DNA of 64,000 nucleotides from JBAZJI01 sp964596325 (GCA_964596325.1 CAZQSQ010000003.1:1-64000); one strand, 5' to 3'. Counted from the first letter of the stretch, positions 17,523 through 26,269 are shown. Notes: generated from the sequence alone by a model not told the origin. Numbers and translations: made by a program.

Positions 17523-18293
17523 TTATTCTTGAATTTGGTCACTGGGCTTAGCCACGGCCAATTGGTCTTTGGCTTCGCCTTTTTTCTTATTCATTTTCAG
17601 TTTGGAAAGCGCCAAGAAAGCTGCCCGAGCATTGTTGAGCTTGTTCTTGGTATTGCCCAAATATTTGGCCGTAACATTTTTGTATCCGGCCATGGAGAAA
17701 ATAACCCTGGCTGCCCCACCGGCCACAATACCGCGGCCTTGGGCTTGCGGTTTTAAGATTATCTCGGAAGCGCCAGCGCGGCTACGCACTTCATGGGGGA
17801 TTGTGCCATTAACAATAGGCACAATAATCATGGCACGCTTGGCGTAACGGCCGGCTTTCTCGTTGGCCATGGCCACATCTTTACCTTTAGCCACGCCCAA
17901 ACCAACCTTGCCGTTTTTATCTCCGATAACCACAATGGAGCGGAAGCTCATTTTCTTACCGCCACCAGTCACACGGGTCACGCGGGAAATCTCGATAGTT
18001 TTCGAATCGTAAAGTTTTTCCGGCTTGTCGCCCCTAGGGCCGCCAAAGCCTCTGCGAAATCCCGGCTTGCCGCCGAAACCTCCCTGTCCGCCCGGACCGC
18101 GATTAAAACCGCCGCGTCCACCACCAAAGCCTCCTCTGCCAGGTCCTCCTTGGCCGCCCGGACCGCGATTAAAACCGCCTTGTCTTGGGCCGCCAAAACC
18201 GCGTTGCTGTCTGGCTCCCTGCAAAGCGGCAGCTGCTGGCTGGGCCGGAGTTTGAGGGACGTTATTTTGTTGTTGAGTATTGTCCTGTTCCAT
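17523..18293 (-). CDS. rpsE: 30S ribosomal protein uS5 with a Gly/Arg-rich N-terminal extension
   Basis: 256 aa, about 90 longer than typical uS5. The standard domain begins near residue 93 (EISRVTRVTGGGKKMSFRSI) and holds VGLGVAKGKDV and the late GRGIVAGGAAR. Residues 1-90 are Gln/Pro/Ala-rich and then an RGG-type tract with two copies of GGFNRGPGGQGG. Such tracts bind RNA or drive self-association in other proteins; that role here is inference. Confidence 0.96.
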   Translation of the reverse strand: MEQDNTQQQNNVPQTPAQPAAAALQGARQQRGFGGPRQGGFNRGPGGQGGPGRGGFGGGRGGFNRGPGGQGGFGGKPGFRRGFGGPRGDKPEKLYDSKTIEISRVTRVTGGGKKMSFRSIVVIGDKNGKVGLGVAKGKDVAMANEKAGRYAKRAMIIVPIVNGTIPHEVRSRAGASEIILKPQAQGRGIVAGGAARVIFSMAGYKNVTAKYLGNTKNKLNNARAAFLALSKLKMNKKKGEAKDQLAVAKPSDQIQE

Positions 18294-18303
18294 GATATTT
18301 CAA

Positions 18304-18645
18304 TTAGAATTTTAAGCCGGCTTGGCGGGCGCTTTCAGCCAAGGCCTTCACCCGGCCATGGTAGCGATTGCCTCCGCGATCAAAAACGACTTTTTCAATT
18401 TTCTGCTTTTTGGCGAGCTCGGCAATAGCTTTTCCGATTTCAGAAGCCCTCTCCATTTTTTTGCCCTTAGCGTCTTTTAAGTCGCTAGTTGAAGCCAAAA
18501 TCTTTCCATTTCCATCATTGATAAGCTGGGCGTAAATATGTTTATTGGAGCGGAAGACGCAAAGCCTCGGGCACTCTGCAGTACCTTGGACTTTGGCGCG
18601 GATGCGCACATGTCTGCGTATTCTTTTTTCCTGTGTCTTTTGCAT
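18304..18645 (-). CDS. rplR: 50S ribosomal protein uL18
   Basis: 113 aa, a normal length. It binds 5S rRNA. The conserved end VVFDRGGNRYHGRVKALAES is intact. Start context TAATACCATG without Shine-Dalgarno. Confidence 0.97.
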   Translation of the reverse strand: MQKTQEKRIRRHVRIRAKVQGTAECPRLCVFRSNKHIYAQLINDGNGKILASTSDLKDAKGKKMERASEIGKAIAELAKKQKIEKVVFDRGGNRYHGRVKALAESARQAGLKF

Positions 18646-18662
18646 GGTATTAATCAGTTAGA

Positions 18663-19205
18663 TTATGCGGCTTTGGCAGCTTTCTTACCCAATTTCTTGC
18701 GAACCACTTCGCCTTGGTAGCGAATGCCCTTACCCAAATACGGTTCAGGCTTGCGGGTAGCGCGGATCTTCGCTGCAATATTGCCGACTTTTTCCTTGTC
18801 GATACCGCTTACAATAACAATATTCTTTTCTACTTTGAAATCGATTCCCTGCTCTTTAACAATCTTCACTGGGTGGGTGTAACCAACCTTGAGTACGAGA
18901 TTGCCACCTTCAACCGTGGCGCCATAACCGATACCCTGTATTTCCAAACGCTTCTCATAGCCGGTGGTCACGCCGTTAATCATATTTTGCACCAAAGCGC
19001 GGGTTAAGCCCCACAAAGCCCTAGTGTCTTTATCTTCAAATTTCGGAGTGAAAGTAACGCAAGTGCCTTCCAATTTAACTTCAATGGAAGGGTGCGCTGT
19101 CATTTCTAATTGGCCTTTTGTGCCTTTGACAAAAACCTTGGAGCCGTCAACTTTGACTTCGACCCCCGTAGGAATCTGTATTGGTTTTTTTCCTATGCGA
19201 GACAT
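18663..19205 (-). CDS. rplF: 50S ribosomal protein uL6
   Basis: 180 aa. The N terminus is MSRIGKKPIQIPTGV, and the C-terminal signature EPYLGKGIRYQGEVVRKKLG is complete. Standard spc-operon position between rpsH and rplR. Confidence 0.97.
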   Translation of the reverse strand: MSRIGKKPIQIPTGVEVKVDGSKVFVKGTKGQLEMTAHPSIEVKLEGTCVTFTPKFEDKDTRALWGLTRALVQNMINGVTTGYEKRLEIQGIGYGATVEGGNLVLKVGYTHPVKIVKEQGIDFKVEKNIVIVSGIDKEKVGNIAAKIRATRKPEPYLGKGIRYQGEVVRKKLGKKAAKAA

Positions 19206-19221
19206 ATTATTGTTTCTTTAA

Positions 19222-19608
19222 TTACCAAATTTCCGCTAACACTTCCCCTCCGACCTTTTGCTTGCGGGCCTCGACATTACTCATAATGCCTTTGGAGGTG
19301 GAAATTATAGAAATCCCCTTGCCACCCTTAATCGCTTTGAGCTGGGTGTAGGCAGCATAAATCCTCTGCCCTTGGCGGCTGACACGCTTAATACCGCTCA
19401 CAGCGGGTTGCCCCTCGCGATAAATAAGGGAAACGTGCATCAGCTTCTTGCCCTTGCGGCCGGACCTTTCGATCTTACCGACAAATCCGTACTTTTCGAG
19501 TACTTGGGCGATTTCATATTTTATTCGGGATTGCGGAATGTCCACGACCTCCTTGGCGGAAGCTTGGGCATTGCGGATCCTGTTCAACATATCAACGATT
19601 GGGTCCAT
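19222..19608 (-). CDS. rpsH: 30S ribosomal protein uS8
   Basis: 128 aa. DPIVDMLNRIRNAQ at the N terminus and ISTSKGIMSNVEARKQKVGG at the C terminus are the family signatures. It binds the central domain of 16S rRNA. Confidence 0.97.
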   Translation of the reverse strand: MDPIVDMLNRIRNAQASAKEVVDIPQSRIKYEIAQVLEKYGFVGKIERSGRKGKKLMHVSLIYREGQPAVSGIKRVSRQGQRIYAAYTQLKAIKGGKGISIISTSKGIMSNVEARKQKVGGEVLAEIW

Positions 19609-19612
19609 ATTT

Positions 19613-19798
19613 TTACCAGCTTGATTTTTTCACTCCGGGTATCAAACCTTTATTAGCCATTTCGCGGAAGCAAATCCTGCACAGACCAAAGGTCCTCATG
19701 TAGGCGTGCTTGCGGCCGCACCTAAAACAGCGGCGCGACTGGCGGGTTGAATACTTGGGTTTCTTTTTTGATTTTGCGATTTGTGCTGCAACTGCCAT
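19613..19798 (-). CDS. rpsN: 30S ribosomal protein uS14, zinc-binding short form
   Basis: 61 aa. Two CxxC pairs (CFRCGRKHAY and CRICFREMANKG) mark the short Zn-type uS14. Ends in the usual KKSSW. Start context ACTACCATG. Confidence 0.96.
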   Translation of the reverse strand: MAVAAQIAKSKKKPKYSTRQSRRCFRCGRKHAYMRTFGLCRICFREMANKGLIPGVKKSSW

Positions 19799-19807
19799 GG
19801 TAGTTCT

Positions 19808-20359
19808 TTATTTTTTGAAAGGGAATCCCATGAGTTTGAAAAGTGTCAAAGTGTCATCATGATTTTTGGCAGTGGTTACGACCGTAATTTCCATGCCCAA
19901 AATCTGCTTTTCTTTATCTTGAATGATTTCCGGGAAAACCGTGTGTTCTTTAATGCCGATGGAAAGGTTGCCGTTCTTGTCGACATTGTTCGTGTCTATT
20001 CCGCGGAAGTCACGGGTACGCGGCATTGCGATATAAACAAGGCGTTCAAGAAAGTCATACATCCTTTTGCCGCGCAAAGTAACTTTGGCCCCAATAACCA
20101 AACCCTGCCTCAATTTGAAGCTGGAAATTGATTTGTGGGCGCGGGTCAAAACCGCCTTTTGGCCAGTAATGGCAGAAACATCGTTTTCTACGGTTTCTAT
20201 AAACCTCTTGAGCTGGTCCTTAGTCAAACTGGTCGCCTGCCTGCCAAAACCGGTATTAATGACTACTTTGGTTATTTTCGGTATAGCCATGGAATTTTTG
20301 AAACCATGTTCCTTTTGCATTTTGGCTATGACCTCTTTTTTATAGATTTCCTGCAACAT
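19808..20359 (-). CDS. rplE: 50S ribosomal protein uL5
   Basis: 183 aa. It binds 5S rRNA. VVINTGFGRQ near the N terminus and RGKRMYDFLERLVYIAMPR with TRDFRGI in the middle are conserved. Confidence 0.97.
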   Translation of the reverse strand: MLQEIYKKEVIAKMQKEHGFKNSMAIPKITKVVINTGFGRQATSLTKDQLKRFIETVENDVSAITGQKAVLTRAHKSISSFKLRQGLVIGAKVTLRGKRMYDFLERLVYIAMPRTRDFRGIDTNNVDKNGNLSIGIKEHTVFPEIIQDKEKQILGMEITVVTTAKNHDDTLTLFKLMGFPFKK

Positions 20360-20373
20360 GATAATAAACTAAA

Positions 20374-20700
20374 TTAAACTTCGCTGCCGCACTTCTTGCA
20401 GATGCGCACCTTTACCCTTGAACCTTTTTCGTCTTTGGCAATATTTACCCGATAACCTATCCGGGCAGGCACATTGCATTTAGGGCAAATTAATTTGGCA
20501 TTGCTGACGTGCAACGGCATCGGCCTCTCGACGGTCTGCCCTTTTTCGCCTTGCTGTCTGGGCTTGGTGTGCCTTTTGCCGATATTGGCACCCTCGACGA
20601 CAATCCTTTCTCTTTCCGGCAAAACCTGCAGAACCTTTCCCTGCTTTCCGCGGGACTTGCCAGAAATTATTAAAACTTTATCACCTTTTTTTATCTTCAT
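20374..20700 (-). CDS. rplX: 50S ribosomal protein uL24 with zinc ribbon
   Basis: 108 aa. The N-terminal KOW motif reads KKGDKVLIISGKSRGKQGKV. The C-terminal part has two CxxC pairs (CPKC and CKKC), which should bind one zinc. It overlaps rplN by 4 nt. Confidence 0.96.
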   Translation of the reverse strand: MKIKKGDKVLIISGKSRGKQGKVLQVLPERERIVVEGANIGKRHTKPRQQGEKGQTVERPMPLHVSNAKLICPKCNVPARIGYRVNIAKDEKGSRVKVRICKKCGSEV

Positions 20701-21065
20701 ACTATTTCTTTTGCCAAAGCTGCGACTGCGTCGAAGCCTTTTTCTTTAATTTCGCGCGGGATAGGTCCAAAAATACGACCTCCCTTGGGTTGGCCTTTGT
20801 CGTCAATGATTACAACGGCGTTGTCACCAAAAGAGACATAACTCCCATCGGCCCTTTTGAAGGCCCTTTTTTGGCGGACAATAACGGCGCGCACCTTATC
20901 ATGCTTTTTGACGAGCCTGCGGGGTTCCGCTTTCTTGACTGCGCAGACGATTACATCTCCCAGCTGGGCATAGCGGTGCTTAGTGCCTCCCAAGATGCGA
21001 AAACACTGCACAATCTTGGCGCCAGTATTATCGGCAACTATTAACATTGTTCTAGTCTGTATCAT
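20697..21065 (-). CDS. rplN: 50S ribosomal protein uL14
   Basis: 122 aa, complete. ADNTGAKIVQCFRILGG and DNAVVIIDDKGQPKGGRIFG are signatures. Start context ATACCATG. Confidence 0.97.
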   Translation of the reverse strand: MIQTRTMLIVADNTGAKIVQCFRILGGTKHRYAQLGDVIVCAVKKAEPRRLVKKHDKVRAVIVRQKRAFKRADGSYVSFGDNAVVIIDDKGQPKGGRIFGPIPREIKEKGFDAVAALAKEIV

Positions 21066-21081
21066 GGTATCGTTTTAATCT

Positions 21082-21315
21082 TTAACCTTCGACGACAATA
21101 AATTTCTTGGTCTTAGAGAATGGCCGGCATTGGGTAATGGCCACGCTCTGCCCCACACCGTATTTGGCAGGATCTTCGCAATGGGCGTGCAGTTTAGTGT
21201 GGCTCTTGAAAGACCTCCTATATTTGGTGTCGCGTTTAATGCTTTCCACTTCCACAGTGATGGTTTTGGCCATTTTATTGGAAGTCACTATTCCTTTGAA
21301 AATCTTATTAGCCAT
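21082..21315 (-). CDS. rpsQ: 30S ribosomal protein uS17
   Basis: 77 aa. FKGIVTSNKMAKTITVEVES and the OB-fold end CRPFSKTKKFIVV are typical. Confidence 0.96.
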   Translation of the reverse strand: MANKIFKGIVTSNKMAKTITVEVESIKRDTKYRRSFKSHTKLHAHCEDPAKYGVGQSVAITQCRPFSKTKKFIVVEG

Positions 21316-21316
21316 A

Positions 21317-21511
21317 TTATTGCTTGTTTTGGCTTAATTTCAGAATTGTCTTGATTCTAGCCACGGTCTTGCGGGCCAAGCCGTACTCATGAGTCTTCTT
21401 CAGTTTTCCGGCAGCGATGTCAAAGCGCATTTGTTCAATTTTCTTGCGCTGCTCGGCGAGCAGGTCCAACAATTCTTTAGGCGTTTTCTGTTTTAATTCT
21501 TTGGTATCCAT
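21317..21511 (-). CDS. rpmC: 50S ribosomal protein uL29
   Basis: 64 aa helical hairpin. MDTKELKQKTPKELLDLL and the RKTVARIKTIL end fit the family. One nt separates it from rpsQ and one from rplP. Confidence 0.94.
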   Translation of the reverse strand: MDTKELKQKTPKELLDLLAEQRKKIEQMRFDIAAGKLKKTHEYGLARKTVARIKTILKLSQNKQ

Positions 21512-21512
21512 A

Positions 21513-21923
21513 TCACTTCAAAATGAATTTAACGGCCACAGGTAATTTGTGCGCGGCCTTGGTCAAAGCTTCTCTGGCTTCAGCCTCAGTCAAACCGTCG
21601 AGCTCAAAAATTACTCTGCCCGGCTGGCAAGGAAAAGCATAGTGATCGACTGCACCCTTACCTCCTCCCATGGGCATTTCTGCGCCTTTGGTGGTAATGG
21701 GCTTAGCAGGGAAAATCCTGATCCACATTTTTCCGCCCTTTTTCAAGAAGCGCAAAATGACGCGTCTGGAGGCTTCCAACTGCCTGGAAGTAATGTATCC
21801 GTGCTCCAAGGATTTAATCCCGAAAGCGCCAAAAGACAAAGTAGTGCCGCGGCGGGCAATACCCCGGTTGCGACCCTTCTGCATCTTTCTGAATTTAACT
21901 TTTGATGGCATCAATAAAGACAT
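21513..21923 (-). CDS. rplP: 50S ribosomal protein uL16
   Basis: 136 aa. The core RGTTLSFGAFGIKSLEHGYI and MGGGKGAVDHYAFPC is complete. The first ATG (21923) is kept because the recurrent ACTACCATG context lies there; an inner Met4-5 start (21911) is possible. Confidence 0.96.
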   Translation of the reverse strand: MSLLMPSKVKFRKMQKGRNRGIARRGTTLSFGAFGIKSLEHGYITSRQLEASRRVILRFLKKGGKMWIRIFPAKPITTKGAEMPMGGGKGAVDHYAFPCQPGRVIFELDGLTEAEAREALTKAAHKLPVAVKFILK

Positions 21924-21931
21924 GGTAGTAT

Positions 21932-22576
21932 TTATTCGAATTTATCTCCTTTGTAGAGCCAGACCTTTACTCCGATTAAACCGTAGGTACAATGGGCTTC
22001 GGCAAAACCGTAATCAATATCGGCACGCAAAGAAGTTCTGGGAAGACGGCCCTGGGAAAGCCACTCGCGGCGGGCAATAGTGCCCCCGTTAAGCCTTCCG
22101 GCTACGTCAACCTTGATTCCCTTAACTTCCTTATTGAGACTCGCCTTTTTCATAGCCTGCTTCATGACTGAGCGGAATTTAGCGCGCCTCTCAATTTGCC
22201 CCGCAATGTATTGGGCAATGAAAGTGGAATTAATCCAAGGATTCTTGATTTCGCGGATCTCCAATTTTATTTCCTGGCGCTTGCCTTTGCCGGAAAATCT
22301 CTTTTCCAATTCCTTTTTAAGGTCTTCAGCACCTTTACCCGCACGCCCGATAATAACACCGGGTCTGGCGGTATTGACGATAATCCTGATCTTGTCGGAG
22401 AATCTTTCAATTTCGATTCCCTGCACGCCGGCTTCCTTCAATTTCTCTTCCAGAAAATCGCGGATAAGCATATCGCTCTCCAAATTCTTGGGAAGATTCT
22501 TGAGGTCGAACCAGCGAGAAGACCAGTCGCCTACTCCTTTAATCCTGAAAACTTTTGGGTGGACTTTGTGCGCCAT
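21932..22576 (-). CDS. rpsC: 30S ribosomal protein uS3
   Basis: 214 aa. The KH domain has GVIIGRAGKGAEDLKKEL (GxxG). The C-terminal domain has RLNGGTIARREWLSQGRLPR and YGLIGVKVWLY. It forms part of the mRNA entry channel. Confidence 0.97.
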   Translation of the reverse strand: MAHKVHPKVFRIKGVGDWSSRWFDLKNLPKNLESDMLIRDFLEEKLKEAGVQGIEIERFSDKIRIIVNTARPGVIIGRAGKGAEDLKKELEKRFSGKGKRQEIKLEIREIKNPWINSTFIAQYIAGQIERRAKFRSVMKQAMKKASLNKEVKGIKVDVAGRLNGGTIARREWLSQGRLPRTSLRADIDYGFAEAHCTYGLIGVKVWLYKGDKFE

Positions 22577-22577
22577 A

Positions 22578-23042
22578 TTATTTCTTGGATACTTTTTTCA
22601 CTTTTTTAGCAGCCGGTTTCTTGGCTTCCTTGCTCTCGGTTTTATCTTCGGCCTTCGCCATTTTGGCTGCCCTGATTCCCCTTAAGCCGGTGGGCGGCTG
22701 GGTAATTTCTTCTTTGGTTCCCAATTCCATATTGACATGGGAGGTAAACTTCATAATCGGGAAAGCGGTACCGCGGGAACGGGGCATGCTCCTCTTGAGT
22801 GTAGGGCCCTTGTCCACGCAAAGCTTGCAGATATAAAGGGTGTCGGGATCCAATTGGAAATTATGTTTGGCATTAGCCTTGGCGGAAAGCAAAAGCTTAA
22901 GCAGGGGCTGCGCCGTCCTGTTGGTTTTGAATCTCAAAATGCGCTCAGCTTCCACAACTGATTTTCCGCGGATAAGATCAGCCATCAACATCATTTTTCT
23001 GGGCGCTATCCTGATATATTTTATGTATGCCTTTACTGACAT
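22578..23042 (-). CDS. rplV: 50S ribosomal protein uL22
   Basis: 154 aa. The standard domain (about residues 1-110) ends in PRSRGTAFPIMKFTSHVNM. It is followed by a 40-residue Lys/Ala/Glu tail not seen in typical uL22. Start context ACTACCATG. Confidence 0.96.
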   Translation of the reverse strand: MSVKAYIKYIRIAPRKMMLMADLIRGKSVVEAERILRFKTNRTAQPLLKLLLSAKANAKHNFQLDPDTLYICKLCVDKGPTLKRSMPRSRGTAFPIMKFTSHVNMELGTKEEITQPPTGLRGIRAAKMAKAEDKTESKEAKKPAAKKVKKVSKK

Positions 23043-23051
23043 GGTAGTTTA

Positions 23052-23384
23052 TTATTTCTTGGTAGGTTCGGTTTGGGCAGCAGCGGTAGAAGCGGCAGCG
23101 GCTGCGGCGGCTTTACCTTCAAGCTCCTTCTGCTTTTTACCTCCGTGGCGGGAGAACTTGGTAGAGGGAGAAAATTCCCCGAGCTTATGGCCAACCATTT
23201 CTTCATTAACAGCCACAGCAATAAATTCTTTGCCATTGTGCACCCCAAAAGTGCGACCGACAAATTCGGGCACGATGGTGCAATCGCGGGACCAAGTCTT
23301 TATGATTGTTTTGTCCTTAGCTGACTTAACTTTTCCTAAAAGTTTTTCGTCAATATAAGGCCCTTTCTTAAGTGATCTAGACAT
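23052..23384 (-). CDS. rpsS: 30S ribosomal protein uS19
   Basis: 110 aa. SRSLKKGPYIDEKLLGKV, WSRDCTIVPEFVGRTFGVHN and GHKLGEFSPSTKFSRH are the family core. A low-complexity Ala-rich tail of about 20 residues follows. Confidence 0.97.
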   Translation of the reverse strand: MSRSLKKGPYIDEKLLGKVKSAKDKTIIKTWSRDCTIVPEFVGRTFGVHNGKEFIAVAVNEEMVGHKLGEFSPSTKFSRHGGKKQKELEGKAAAAAAASTAAAQTEPTKK

Positions 23385-23395
23385 AGTAATTGATA

Positions 23396-24220
23396 TTATT
23401 TAGTCCTGCGGGCAAGAATATATTTATTGGTATATTTGCGCTTGCGGGTTTTAACACCTCTGGCAATCTTTCCCCAAGGAGTCTTAGGAGCGGACATACC
23501 AAGCGGCTGACGGCCTTCTCCACCTCCATGCGGATGGTCAACAGGATTCATAACTGTACCTCTAACAGTGGGCCTGACGCCTTTCCAACGGCTGCGGCCG
23601 GCTTTACCCAATTTGACATATTTGTGCTCTGGTCTGGAAATGGCGCCCACGGTGGCATAGCATTCGTCATTAATAGTGCGCACTTCACTGGAAGGCATTT
23701 TTAAGTTAGTCACGCCATTTTCATTAGCCAAAACAATGGCTGAGCTGCCGGCAGCCTTGATAAGCTTGCCGCCTTGATCGGGCTGAATTTCCACATTGAA
23801 AACCGAGGTTCCCACGGGGATATTTTTCAACTTCATGCGGTTGCCGACTTTAATCTCGGCTTTTTCCGCGAAAGTGATTTGGTCACCGACATTAAGGCCC
23901 TGCGGGGCGATTACATAAAATTTCTTTCCACCAAAATCCACCAAATTAATGAAAGCGGTCCTGTTCGGATCATATTCCAAAGCAATAACTTTGCCGGTCT
24001 GGCCCAACATTTCCTTCTGGCCATATTCCACAAAACGATAAAGCTGCTTGTGGCCGCCGCCTTTGTGGCGCGTAGAAATCCTGCCGGCGCTATTGTGACC
24101 GGAATTCTTCTTGCGGAAAAAAGTCAAAGCCCTTTCCGGCCTCTTTTTAGTGAGGAGAGAAAAGTCTTCGGTAACCGTATGCCTCTGGGTTTGAGTTGTA
24201 GGCTTGTGATGCTTCATCAT
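23396..24220 (-). CDS. rplB: 50S ribosomal protein uL2
   Basis: 274 aa, full length. RHKGGGHKQLYRFVEY and the catalytic-centre loop MNPVDHPHGGGEGRQP are intact. Two ATG codons in tandem (24220 and 24217) are both possible starts. Confidence 0.98.
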   Translation of the reverse strand: MMKHHKPTTQTQRHTVTEDFSLLTKKRPERALTFFRKKNSGHNSAGRISTRHKGGGHKQLYRFVEYGQKEMLGQTGKVIALEYDPNRTAFINLVDFGGKKFYVIAPQGLNVGDQITFAEKAEIKVGNRMKLKNIPVGTSVFNVEIQPDQGGKLIKAAGSSAIVLANENGVTNLKMPSSEVRTINDECYATVGAISRPEHKYVKLGKAGRSRWKGVRPTVRGTVMNPVDHPHGGGEGRQPLGMSAPKTPWGKIARGVKTRKRKYTNKYILARRTK

Positions 24221-24221
24221 G

Positions 24222-24554
24222 TTATTGGAATATTTCTATTTTTTCCCCGGCTTTAACAGTCACGATAGCCTTGTAAACAGCGGCTTTACTTCCGGCAAGT
24301 CTTCCAAAACCCTTGCGCTTGGCCGGAATCTTGGAAACATTAACATCGACAACATGCACCTTGTAAAGTTTTTCCACTGTTTGGGCGATCTGGTGCTTGT
24401 TGGCGCGCTTATCGACTGAAAAAACGTACTTGTTGTTTTGGGCAAGCATAGCGGCCTTCTCGGTCACTAAAGGCTTGCGGATGACACTGAAGTTTTTTTC
24501 AGGTTTGGTATTCTCCTGCTTGATGGTATTTTTTTGTTCTTCTTGTTTAGCCAT
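24222..24554 (-). CDS. rplW: 50S ribosomal protein uL23
   Basis: 110 aa. The core begins at VIRKPLVTEKAAML after about 23 charged residues. VDKRANKHQIAQTVEKLY and the RKGFGRLAGSKAAVYKAIV loop match uL23, which forms the docking site at the tunnel exit. Start context ACTACCATG. Confidence 0.96.
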   Translation of the reverse strand: MAKQEEQKNTIKQENTKPEKNFSVIRKPLVTEKAAMLAQNNKYVFSVDKRANKHQIAQTVEKLYKVHVVDVNVSKIPAKRKGFGRLAGSKAAVYKAIVTVKAGEKIEIFQ

Positions 24555-24571
24555 GGTAGTGATTTATCTGG

Positions 24572-25201
24572 TTATTTGAGAAAAACCTTTTTCAATTCTT
24601 CAATGCCGCCCTTGGTGGTCACAAAATATTTGCTGTTCAAAACGTCCAAAGAATTCAAATTGCGGACCTCCAAGACTTTTACATTTTTCAAATTAAAAAT
24701 CGCTTTGACCAAAGCCGGTTCGTGTTTTTGTAAGGCCACCAAAACGGTCGCTTTACCCACGGGCAATTTAGCAAAAAGTTCAGCCATTTCTTTGGTCTTG
24801 CCTTTTTCGGATTGCAAAGCATCCAAAATTATCAGTTCATTGTCGGCCAATTTACCGGAAAGCGCCATAAACAAAGCCTTGCGGCGCATTTTGGCCGGAA
24901 TTTCTTTTTTATAGCTGCGTTCATTGCGCGGGCCGAAAGTAATACCTCCCTTGCGCCATAACGGTGAACGCACGGAGCCAGCGCGAGCGCGGCCAGTGCC
25001 TTTTTGCTTCCAAGGTTTCTTACCAGTGCCGGCCACCTCGCCCCTGTCTTTGGTGTGGGCGTGGCTTTCGCGGCGGTTAGAAGCTTGGGAAACGGCAACT
25101 TGGTGGAGCAAATTATTATTAATAGCTAAACCGAAAATCTCCTCGGGAAGAGTAATTTCTCCTGCCTTTGATCCTTTTTGGTTATAAGTTTCGAAGTTCA
25201 T
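24572..25201 (-). CDS. rplD: 50S ribosomal protein uL4
   Basis: 209 aa. The extended loop RGEVAGTGKKPWKQKGTGRA and RSPLWRKGGITFGP are diagnostic. In many bacteria uL4 also represses its own operon; there is no evidence for that here. Confidence 0.97.
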   Translation of the reverse strand: MNFETYNQKGSKAGEITLPEEIFGLAINNNLLHQVAVSQASNRRESHAHTKDRGEVAGTGKKPWKQKGTGRARAGSVRSPLWRKGGITFGPRNERSYKKEIPAKMRRKALFMALSGKLADNELIILDALQSEKGKTKEMAELFAKLPVGKATVLVALQKHEPALVKAIFNLKNVKVLEVRNLNSLDVLNSKYFVTTKGGIEELKKVFLK

Positions 25202-25222
25202 AGTTTCGGATTATTACTTCAA

Positions 25223-25816
25223 TCACTTGGCAGTGATCTCAAGGAGTGTGCCGGTTCTGCCGGGAACTGCGCCCTTTATTGCAATCAAGTTCTGCTCCTT
25301 ATCAATTTTTACAACAGTCAAACCGCTGACAGTAGTGCGGATTCCGCCCATGCGGCCGGCCATTTTCTTGCCGGGCACCACCCTTTGCGGCCAGCGGGAA
25401 CCGATAGAACCAGTGGTCCTGTGGTTATGCTTGTTACCGTGGGTAGCCGAAGCTGCGCCGCGGAAGCCATAACGCTTAGCCGGACCTTGGTTGCCTTTTC
25501 CCTTGCTGACGCCGGCGACTTTAATAATGTCGCCTTCAGCAAATTGTGACACATCTAAAATGTCGCCCACTTTCACCTGCGCCTCAATCGAGCACTCTTT
25601 CAAGTGGTCGAAGGGCTTGGCTTTGAGCGACTTAGTGATTTTGGATTCTTTTTCGATTTTACCAAAACCAACTTGGACGCCATTATAGCCGTCCTTTTCT
25701 TTTTCTTTGATCTGGGTGACAGTGCAAGGCCCTGCTTCCACAATGGTAACAGGGATAACCTTGTTATCCTTCCAAATCTGACCCATCTTCAATTTTTTTC
25801 CTACAATGAATTTCAT
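25223..25816 (-). CDS. rplC: 50S ribosomal protein uL3
   Basis: 197 aa. The central loop GVSKGKGNQGPAKRYGFRG and GSIGSRWPQRVVPGKKMAGR is typical. Confidence 0.97.
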   Translation of the reverse strand: MKFIVGKKLKMGQIWKDNKVIPVTIVEAGPCTVTQIKEKEKDGYNGVQVGFGKIEKESKITKSLKAKPFDHLKECSIEAQVKVGDILDVSQFAEGDIIKVAGVSKGKGNQGPAKRYGFRGAASATHGNKHNHRTTGSIGSRWPQRVVPGKKMAGRMGGIRTTVSGLTVVKIDKEQNLIAIKGAVPGRTGTLLEITAK

Positions 25817-25838
25817 ATTTATTTGGGGTAAATCAAAT

Positions 25839-25856
25839 GCCGGGGCTAACCCGGCA
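25839..25856 (-). promoter_or_regulatory. Intercistronic hairpin between rpsJ and rplC
   Basis: Minus-strand GCCGGG-TTAG-CCCCGGC followed by ATTTGATTT, in a 123-nt spacer that is long for this tightly packed operon. It could be an attenuator, a processing site or a regulator target. Confidence 0.5.
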
Positions 25857-25939
25857 AATGAATCCGGTTAACACCGATATCTGTATTTCTTGGCGCGCCC
25901 ATTTTGGGGCAGCGCTATTGGAAATGTATTAGGTTTTTA

Positions 25940-26269
25940 TCAGTACATTTTGACCTCAATGTCCACTCCAGCCGGGAGGTTGATGTCGCGCAGCGACTCA
26001 ATAACCTTCTGGTTGGGTCCGACAATGTCGATCATGCGCTTGTGTATGCGCATTTCAAACTGCTCCCTGGCGTCCTTGTGGACGAAAGTGGAGCGGTTGA
26101 CTGTAAACTTTTTAATCTCGGTAGGCAAAGGCACAGGACCCACGGCATTGCCACCATGGCGCGTAACCATATCAACGATTTGTTTCGCGCCATTGTCAAT
26201 GACCTTGTGGTCATATGCTCTTAACTTTACCCGTAATTTTTGTTTTATTTCTTCCTTTTTTACTGCCAT
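25940..26269 (-). CDS. rpsJ: 30S ribosomal protein uS10
   Basis: 109 aa. RLRAYDH-like KLRAYDHKVIDNGAKQIVD and PLPTEIKKFTVNRSTFVHKD are conserved. It follows tuf by 34 nt, so tuf and the S10 cluster are one unit. Start context ACTACCATG. Confidence 0.97.
   Translation of the reverse strand: MAVKKEEIKQKLRVKLRAYDHKVIDNGAKQIVDMVTRHGGNAVGPVPLPTEIKKFTVNRSTFVHKDAREQFEMRIHKRMIDIVGPNQKVIESLRDINLPAGVDIEVKMY

Noticed and set aside
17424..18428. Long plus-strand frames opposite ribosomal genes
   Set aside because: They are antisense shadows of rplO, rpsE and rplR, without start signals or family features.
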